A stretch of 58,637 nt of DNA from Halopseudomonas pachastrellae. GTDB lineage: Bacteria; Pseudomonadota; Gammaproteobacteria; Pseudomonadales; Pseudomonadaceae. The stretch lies in NCBI RefSeq assembly GCF_900114765.1, contig NZ_FOUD01000023.1, positions 1-58,637 on the forward strand, in the 5' to 3' direction. The stretch's first letter is position 1, and every line of letters starts with the position of its first letter. A model generated the notes under the pieces. That model was not told the DNA's origin and did no database searches. It worked only from the letters and a program-made list of their open reading frames with translations. This document shows, in pieces, positions 53,617 through 58,637 of this stretch. A program made the position numbers and the translations under genes.

Positions 53617-56019
53617 TCAATCCCGGACCGGCGGCGGTGCAATCACCTCGCGCGAGCCGTTGGTGTTCATTGCGGTAACTACACCGGCCATTTCCATCGC
53701 TTCAATCATGCGCGCGGCCCGGTTGTAGCCAATCTTGAGTTTGCGCTGTACCGCAGAAATAGACGCGCGGCGGCTTTCGGTGACAAAGCGCACGGCTTCG
53801 TCGTACAGCGCGTCTTCTTCGCTGTCGTCTCCACCACCGCTGCCGCCGTCGAAGCTGCCACCACCGGCCGAGTCGTCAGCACCATCGAGAATATCCTGGA
53901 TGTAATCCGGCTCGCCCCGCTGCTTCCACTCATCCACCAGGCGGTGTACTTCTTCGTCCGATACAAACGCGCCGTGGACCCGCACCGGCAAGCTGGTACC
54001 CGGCGGCATGTAGAGCATGTCGCCATTGCCCAGCAGCTGCTCTGCCCCACCCTGATCAAGGATGGTGCGCGAGTCGATCTTGCTGGAGACCTGGAAGGCC
54101 ATACGGGTTGGAATATTTGCCTTGATCAGACCGGTAATCACGTCCACAGACGGGCGCTGGGTAGCCAGAATCAGGTGGATGCCGGCGGCCCGCGCTTTCT
54201 GGGCGATACGCGCAATCAGTTCCTCGACCTTCTTGCCGACGATCATCATCATGTCGGCAAACTCGTCGATTACCACTACGATCACCGGCAGCGATTCGAG
54301 TTCCGGTGCTTCGTCTTCCATGCTTTCGCGGCGGTACAGCGGATCGGTCAGCGGCGTGCCGGCCTTGGCGGCGTCTTTCACCTTGCGGTTGAAGCCCGCC
54401 AGGTTGCGCACACCCATTGCGGCCATCAGTTTATAGCGGCGCTCCATCTCGGCCACACACCAGCGCAGCGCGTTGGAGGCTTCCTTCATATCGGTCACAA
54501 CCGGCGCGAGCAGGTGCGGAATACCCTCGTAGATCGACAGCTCCAGCATCTTCGGGTCGACCATGATCAGGCGAACCTCGGCAGGCGTGGCCTTGAACAG
54601 GATGCTCAGCAGCATGGCGTTGACGCCGACCGACTTACCCGAGCCAGTGGTACCCGCCACCAGCAGGTGGGGCATCTTGGCCAGATCAGCCATCACCGGG
54701 TGCCCGCCGATGTCGTGCCCCAGCGCCAGGGTTACCGGAGACTGGGCCTCATCGAATTCGCGGGTTTCCAATACTTCGGACAGACGCACGATCTCGCGGT
54801 CTTCATTGGGAATCTCGATACCCACGGTGGTCTTGCCCGGAATAACCTCAACCACCCGCACGCTGATCACCGCCAGCGAGCGCGCCAAATCCTTGGCCAG
54901 GTTGGAAATCTTGCTGACCTTGACGCCCGGGGCCGGTTGAATCTCAAAACGGGTGATCACCGGGCCTGGCTGTACCTTCTCAACCTCGGCTTCAACACCA
55001 AAGTCCTTGAGCTTGATCTCCAGCAGGCGCGACATGCCTTCCAGCGATTCGGCAGAAAACCCCTTGGTCTTCTTGCTCGGCGGATCCAGCAGGCCAATCG
55101 GTGGCAGGGAGCCCGGGTCAGTGGTATTGCTGAACAGCGTGGACTGCTTTTCTTTCTGGCTGCGCACGCTGGCCTCGGCGGGCTTGGTATCCAGCGGGAC
55201 AATCTCCGGTGGCGTGCGGGTTTCCTGCGCGGCGACATGGCGAGCCAAGGCTTCCTGGCGCTGGGCTTTTGAGGCATCGGCGCGGCGCTGTTCTTCAACG
55301 CTGAAAGCCGGTTCCTTGCGTGGGGCCGGGGCGCGGCTTTCACGCGGCGCTGGCGTGTCTACGCGGCCGTCGGCGCGGCGCGCACGCCAGCTGTGCCAGC
55401 CGCGCTTGAGCAAATCCAGCAGGTCCAGCGTCAGCTTGCCGGTCAGGTCCATGACTTTGAGCCACGACAGGTTGGTGAACACCGTGAGACCGAACAGAAA
55501 CAGAGTCAGAAACAGTAGCGTGCTGCCTTGCAGGTTGAGCACTGGCCGGCTCAGGCCGCTCAGCAGCTCGCCAAGAATGCCGCCTGCGCCCGCCCCCTCA
55601 GGGAAGTGCGCGCCGGGTGTGCCATGCAGCGCTGCCAGCGCAGTGCCCGCCAGCAGCGTCAAGACAAAGCCGATCAGGCGCCAGGAGAACAGCCAGCCGT
55701 TCCAGATCATCGGCTGATGGCGCCGGCGGAACATCTGATACACCTTGACCGCGACGATCAGGGGGAACAGAAAGGCCAGATAACCCAGGGTCAGCAGCAG
55801 GACGTCAGCGATCCATGCGCCCATGCGGCCGCCGGCATTCTGCACATCGGCAACACTGCCGCTGCGCGTCCAGCCCGGGTCGGTCGCATCAAAGGTGAAC
55901 AGCGCCATGCACAAGTACAGGCACAGGGCGATCATGGCCAGCAAGGCGCCCTCGCGCAGACGCAGTGCCAGCTGTTCACGCCAGACCAACGGGGTTTTCG
56001 GGGCTGCGGTATCCTTCAA
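53617..56019 (-). CDS. ftsK: DNA translocase FtsK
   Basis: An 800-residue septal translocase that clears and aligns chromosome termini for XerCD. Four N-terminal membrane helices (about 25-180), a charged/Pro-rich linker, and the RecA-like motor with Walker A TTGSGKS (K462) and Walker [12 protein letters not shown]. The C-terminal winged gamma domain ([20 protein letters not shown]) reads KOPS. A TTG at 56019, with GGAAG 8 bp upstream, fits the usual length; no ATG or GTG fits as well. In P. aeruginosa trxB1 lies between ftsK and aat; it is absent here. Confidence 0.95.
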   Translation of the reverse strand: MKDTAAPKTPLVWREQLALRLREGALLAMIALCLYLCMALFTFDATDPGWTRSGSVADVQNAGGRMGAWIADVLLLTLGYLAFLFPLIVAVKVYQMFRRRHQPMIWNGWLFSWRLIGFVLTLLAGTALAALHGTPGAHFPEGAGAGGILGELLSGLSRPVLNLQGSTLLFLTLFLFGLTVFTNLSWLKVMDLTGKLTLDLLDLLKRGWHSWRARRADGRVDTPAPRESRAPAPRKEPAFSVEEQRRADASKAQRQEALARHVAAQETRTPPEIVPLDTKPAEASVRSQKEKQSTLFSNTTDPGSLPPIGLLDPPSKKTKGFSAESLEGMSRLLEIKLKDFGVEAEVEKVQPGPVITRFEIQPAPGVKVSKISNLAKDLARSLAVISVRVVEVIPGKTTVGIEIPNEDREIVRLSEVLETREFDEAQSPVTLALGHDIGGHPVMADLAKMPHLLVAGTTGSGKSVGVNAMLLSILFKATPAEVRLIMVDPKMLELSIYEGIPHLLAPVVTDMKEASNALRWCVAEMERRYKLMAAMGVRNLAGFNRKVKDAAKAGTPLTDPLYRRESMEDEAPELESLPVIVVVIDEFADMMMIVGKKVEELIARIAQKARAAGIHLILATQRPSVDVITGLIKANIPTRMAFQVSSKIDSRTILDQGGAEQLLGNGDMLYMPPGTSLPVRVHGAFVSDEEVHRLVDEWKQRGEPDYIQDILDGADDSAGGGSFDGGSGGGDDSEEDALYDEAVRFVTESRRASISAVQRKLKIGYNRAARMIEAMEMAGVVTAMNTNGSREVIAPPPVRD

Positions 56020-56220
56020 AACAAAGCTTCCATCACAGGTGAGGCGGTCATTGTACGGCCTGAGTCGACCGTTTTCACAACCAGAGTGCACAATACAGCA
56101 CAAGCAGACCGGGTATCGCCACAAATGTTCCCGGTTGCCGGGTTACTTTATTGATTGGCGACAATAACTTATAACCGGTATCTGACAAAACGTTTGAATT
56201 TTTTATGAGTACTCCTGCAC

Positions 56221-56916
56221 ATGCCGCAACTGACCTGGCTGACCGCTGACAGCGCCACCTTTCCGCCGCCCGAGCGCGCCATGGCTGAGCCGAACGGCCT
56301 GCTGGCGGCTGGCGGCGATCTGACGCCAGCCCGTTTGCTGCAAGCCTATCGCCAGGGCATCTTCCCCTGGTTCGCCCCGGGCCAGCCGATCCTCTGGTGG
56401 TGTCCGGACCCACGCACCGTTGTGCGCCCGGCAGACCTGCATGTGTCACGCAGCATGCGCAAGGTGTTGAAGCAGGGTCGACTGCGCGTCGCGTTTGATC
56501 GCAACTTTCCAGCAGTGATCAGCGCCTGTGCAGCGCCCCGGGCAGGCGCATCCGGCACATGGATCACGCCAAAGATGCAGGACGCCTATATCGAGCTGCA
56601 CCGTCTGGGGCACGCCCACTCTGTTGAGGTCTATCAGGATGACGAGTTGGTGGGTGGCCTTTACGGTATCGCGCTGGGGCGGGTGTTTTTTGGCGAATCC
56701 ATGTTCAGCCGCGTAGATAATGCCTCTAAAGTGGCTTTTATTAGCCTGGTACGCCAACTGGAGGCGTGGGGCTTTGCGCTGATCGACTGCCAGATGCCTA
56801 CCGAGCACCTGTTCAGCTTGGGTGCCAGCAGCATGCCGCGTGCCGAATTTTGTGCCGAGCTGGCCCGCCTGTGCCCACCAAACAGCTCGTCCGCCTGGGG
56901 CGCAGAGCAACCGTAA
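56221..56916 (+). CDS. aat: Leucyl/phenylalanyl-tRNA--protein transferase
   Basis: A 231-residue enzyme that adds Leu or Phe to proteins with N-terminal Arg or Lys, marking them for ClpS-ClpAP. The family core [38 protein letters not shown] and [10 protein letters not shown] are present. The 200-bp gap to divergent ftsK should hold both promoters. It works in the same N-degron pathway as the next gene, bpt. Confidence 0.96.
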   Translation: MPQLTWLTADSATFPPPERAMAEPNGLLAAGGDLTPARLLQAYRQGIFPWFAPGQPILWWCPDPRTVVRPADLHVSRSMRKVLKQGRLRVAFDRNFPAVISACAAPRAGASGTWITPKMQDAYIELHRLGHAHSVEVYQDDELVGGLYGIALGRVFFGESMFSRVDNASKVAFISLVRQLEAWGFALIDCQMPTEHLFSLGASSMPRAEFCAELARLCPPNSSSAWGAEQP

Positions 56917-57009
56917 CGTCTCGGGCTGCGTGCTTAAAGGCGCTTAGCGGGTCTGTGGTATTGGCCGGCGCTTCCTTTATACTCGGTGCATTGTTGACCG
57001 GGAGATGTC

Positions 57010-57717
57010 ATGACTGACCTGTCGCAGCTCAAGTTCTACGCCACGCACCCTCACCCCTGCAGCTATCTGCCGGAAGAGCGCGCGACGACGCTGTTTCTTG
57101 ATCCGCAGCAGCCGATCGATCTGGACACCTACAGCCGCCTGTCAGAGCTGGGCTTTCGCCGCAGCGGCGACCACCTTTATCGCCCCCACTGCAAACAGTG
57201 CAGCGCCTGCATTCCGGCGCGTATCCCCGCCGCAGACTTCACGCCCAGCAGCGGCCAGAAGCGCATCATCAAGCGCAATCGAGACCTTGAGGTAAGTGAA
57301 CTCAAACCCGAGGCAACCGATGAGATCTACGCCCTCTACGAGCGCTACATCAACGCGCGTCATGCTGACGGCGACATGTTCCCACCCAGCCGCGAACAAT
57401 TTGAGTCCTTCCTGGCCAAGGACTGGAGTTTCTGCCGGTTTCATGCCTTTCGCGAACAGGGCTCGCTGGTTGCCATCGCGGTAACCGATCACATGCGCAA
57501 CGGCCTGTCTGCCGTATACACCTTTTTTGACCCGGACCAGCCGCGCCGCAGCCTGGGGCGCTACGCAATCCTCTGGCAGATAGAGGAAGCCCGGCGCCTG
57601 GGGTTGGACGCCGTCTACCTCGGCTACTGGATCAAGAACTGCCGCAAGATGAACTACAAGACCGAATATCGGCCGCTGGAAATGCTGGTCAATCAGCGCT
57701 GGATTCGCCTCAGCTAG
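57010..57717 (+). CDS. bpt: Aspartate/glutamate leucyltransferase Bpt
   Basis: A 235-residue transferase that adds Leu to proteins starting with Asp or Glu; the bacterial relative of eukaryotic ATE1. The N-terminal cysteines C61, C64 and C67 (HCKQCSAC) with C17 are the family metal or redox site; [18 protein letters not shown] and [15 protein letters not shown] follow. GGGAG lies 7 bp before the ATG. With aat it supplies both tiers of the bacterial N-degron pathway. Confidence 0.96.
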   Translation: MTDLSQLKFYATHPHPCSYLPEERATTLFLDPQQPIDLDTYSRLSELGFRRSGDHLYRPHCKQCSACIPARIPAADFTPSSGQKRIIKRNRDLEVSELKPEATDEIYALYERYINARHADGDMFPPSREQFESFLAKDWSFCRFHAFREQGSLVAIAVTDHMRNGLSAVYTFFDPDQPRRSLGRYAILWQIEEARRLGLDAVYLGYWIKNCRKMNYKTEYRPLEMLVNQRWIRLS

Positions 57718-57782
57718 GCGGCGTACAGGTCGCCACTCAGGTGATCACTCGCAGCTGCCGCACAGAAAAATCCCCGTCAAAC

Positions 57783-57811
57783 TTGGCGCTTGTGCTCTTT
57801 TCAGGCACAAT
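57783..57811 (+). promoter_or_regulatory. Candidate sigma-70 promoter of infA
   Basis: TTGGCG (57783-57788) and CACAAT (57806-57811) are spaced by 17 bp, 67 bp upstream of the infA start. The -10 match is moderate. The leader between them and infA would be about 60 nt. Confidence 0.45.
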
Positions 57812-57877
57812 TAGCCACCTTTTTTGTGGGTACTCTCCACCACCCACCCGAATTTCACCCCGAGAGGTTGTTGCTTA

Positions 57878-58096
57878 ATGGCAAAAGAAGACAGCATTGA
57901 AATGGAAGGCACCATCGTCGACACCCTGCCGAACACCATGTTCCGCGTTGAACTGGAAAACGGCCATGTCGTGACTGCCCACATTTCAGGCAAGATGCGC
58001 AAGAACTACATCCGCATCCTGACTGGTGACAAGGTACGCGTAGAACTGACTCCCTACGACCTGACCAAGGGTCGCATCACCTACCGCGCCCGCTGA
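57878..58096 (+). CDS. infA: Translation initiation factor IF-1
   Basis: A 72-residue OB-fold protein that occupies the ribosomal A site during initiation. [19 protein letters not shown] and [14 protein letters not shown] are nearly invariant. GAGAGG lies 11 bp before the ATG at 57878; an in-frame ATG at 57824 would give an atypical leader. Confidence 0.98.
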   Translation: MAKEDSIEMEGTIVDTLPNTMFRVELENGHVVTAHISGKMRKNYIRILTGDKVRVELTPYDLTKGRITYRAR

Positions 58097-58162
58097 TACC
58101 CTGTCCCCGCCGGGCACCCTCCCCGCCCGGCAGACCACCCTACCCAGCCGATGACCACCCAT

Positions 58163-58186
58163 ACCCGATCAGTCGGGTGTTTTTGT
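58163..58186 (+). terminator. Rho-independent terminator of infA
   Basis: ACCCGA and TCGGGT enclose TCAG, followed by GTTTTTG, 66 bp after the infA stop. Confidence 0.8.
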
Positions 58187-58280
58187 TGCTGGTCGCATAA
58201 TGCGCAGTGCGGACTAACCTACAGGCTTGCCTGCCAAGGCATGCTGGCCACTGGCCGAATGCCTCTGCACCCAAACCCAT

Positions 58281-58306
58281 AAAAAAACCCGCTCATGTGA
58301 GCGGGT
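58281..58306 (-). terminator. Leftward rho-independent terminator of an absent neighbour
   Basis: ACCCGCTCA and TGAGCGGGT form a perfect 9-bp stem; on the leftward strand a run of seven T follows. It must stop a leftward transcript arriving from the right. In other pseudomonads clpA converges on infA here, but the IS-like sequence now occupies that side. Confidence 0.8.
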
Positions 58307-58318
58307 CAGACTGCTGAC

Positions 58319-58637
58319 AAAGCCCCTAGCCGAAAGGCGGGGGCTTTTGTTTAATGGGTTGTCGTTTATCGCAGGCCAACCCGATGCTCAAACCCCCTTC
58401 ACCCAAACAACACGCGCTGGAGATGGTCACCCTCGAAGAACTGGTGCCAGCTGACCATCTGCTGCGCAAGATCGCCCAGCACATTGATTTCGAGTTCATT
58501 CGTCCTGCCACCCAGCACCTGTATTGTGCTGACAACGGTCGCCCGGCGATTGACCCGGTCACTCTGTTCAAGATGCTGTTTATTGGCTACCTGTTCGGCG
58601 TGCGCAGCGAACGACAGTTAATGCGCGAGATTCAGGT
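58319..58637 (+). mobile_element. Left end of an IS1182-like insertion sequence, cut by the window edge
   Basis: A hairpin with stem AAAGCCCC/GGGGCTTT and an inner GCC-GAAA-GGC tip (58319-58347) precedes a transposase start at 58384. Such a hairpin near the end can shield the transposase from outside transcripts. The exact left boundary and any target duplication are not visible. Confidence 0.6.
58384..58637 (+). CDS. IS1182-family transposase, N-terminal part
   Basis: Starts at an ATG at 58384 with no stop before the window edge, leaving 84 codons. It begins MLKPPSPKQHALEMVTLEEL and has VTLFKMLFIGYLFGVRSE, the DUF772-type N-terminal domain of IS1182/IS5-like DDE transposases. The catalytic part would lie outside the window, so activity cannot be judged. 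Confidence 0.88.
   Translation, partial: MLKPPSPKQHALEMVTLEELVPADHLLRKIAQHIDFEFIRPATQHLYCADNGRPAIDPVTLFKMLFIGYLFGVRSERQLMREIQ

Noticed and set aside
53425..55272. A 615-codon open frame antisense to ftsK and lolA
   Set aside because: Same GC-driven artefact; composition is His/Arg/Gln-rich with no domain, and ftsK motifs on the other strand are complete.

Overview
The window reads as a piece of chromosome from a gamma-proteobacterium of the Pseudomonadaceae, probably Pseudomonas or the related Halopseudomonas group. This rests on gene order: tRNA-Leu/Cys/Gly-pgsA-uvrC-gacA on the left, and tRNA-Ser, yccA, tusDCBE and then cysG-serS-crcB-rarA-lolA-ftsK-aat-bpt-infA on the right, as in Pseudomonas chromosomes. 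High G+C, Shine-Dalgarno usage and a TTG-started gacA agree. Species cannot be settled from the sequence alone. Both edges run into insertion sequences (IS30-like at 1-43, IS1182-like at 58384-58637), so the piece may be a contig ending at repeats.

Left edge (1-1020): low-G+C DNA with an AlpA-like helix-turn-helix gene and a small unknown gene, abutting the 3' end of tRNA-Leu. It looks like the end of an integrative element. Then come three tRNAs, two decayed tandem copies of the tRNA-Gly 5' half, pgsA, uvrC and gacA (1021-4709), all leftward.

4976-13370: a cNMP/CBS nucleotidyltransferase overlapping a DEDDh exonuclease, a FadL-type outer-membrane protein, a VC_2705-type sodium:solute symporter with its DUF4212 partner, a 670-bp stretch I cannot explain, and an MFS transporter.

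13481-26663: an accessory and decaying zone. Intact genes are a DUF4197 protein, a serine hydrolase of the beta-lactamase/NylB fold, a FAN1-type nuclease overlapping an iron-sulfur helicase with its own nuclease domain, an AI-2E-type permease, and a metallo-beta-lactamase-fold plus PhyH-dioxygenase pair. Between them lie broken signalling genes: a cheB remnant, a chemoreceptor with two in-frame amber codons, a GGDEF remnant and a LysR gene lacking its DNA-binding domain.

26934-33321: tRNA-Ser, a Bax-inhibitor-1 family protein, the tusDCBE sulfur relay for tRNA 2-thiouridine, a CASTOR/POLLUX-type channel, a cardiolipin synthase and a small periplasmic protein.

33387-40554, all leftward: a membrane protein plus winged-helix regulator, exbB-exbD-tonB, an 869-residue lipoprotein combining LprI-like, ankyrin and effector-binding-like segments, and a ClsC-like phospholipase-D lipoprotein. 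This compact TonB operon without a TonB-dependent receptor is the best candidate here for an undescribed envelope system.

40661-48351: a diguanylate cyclase, Blc lipocalin with a class I amidotransferase, an alpha/beta hydrolase, dodecin, a membrane-anchored arylsulfatase, a VOC protein and a PaaI-type thioesterase. 48441-58096 is the conserved housekeeping block for siroheme, seryl-tRNA, fluoride export, replication-fork maintenance, lipoprotein sorting, chromosome segregation, N-degron tagging and translation initiation.
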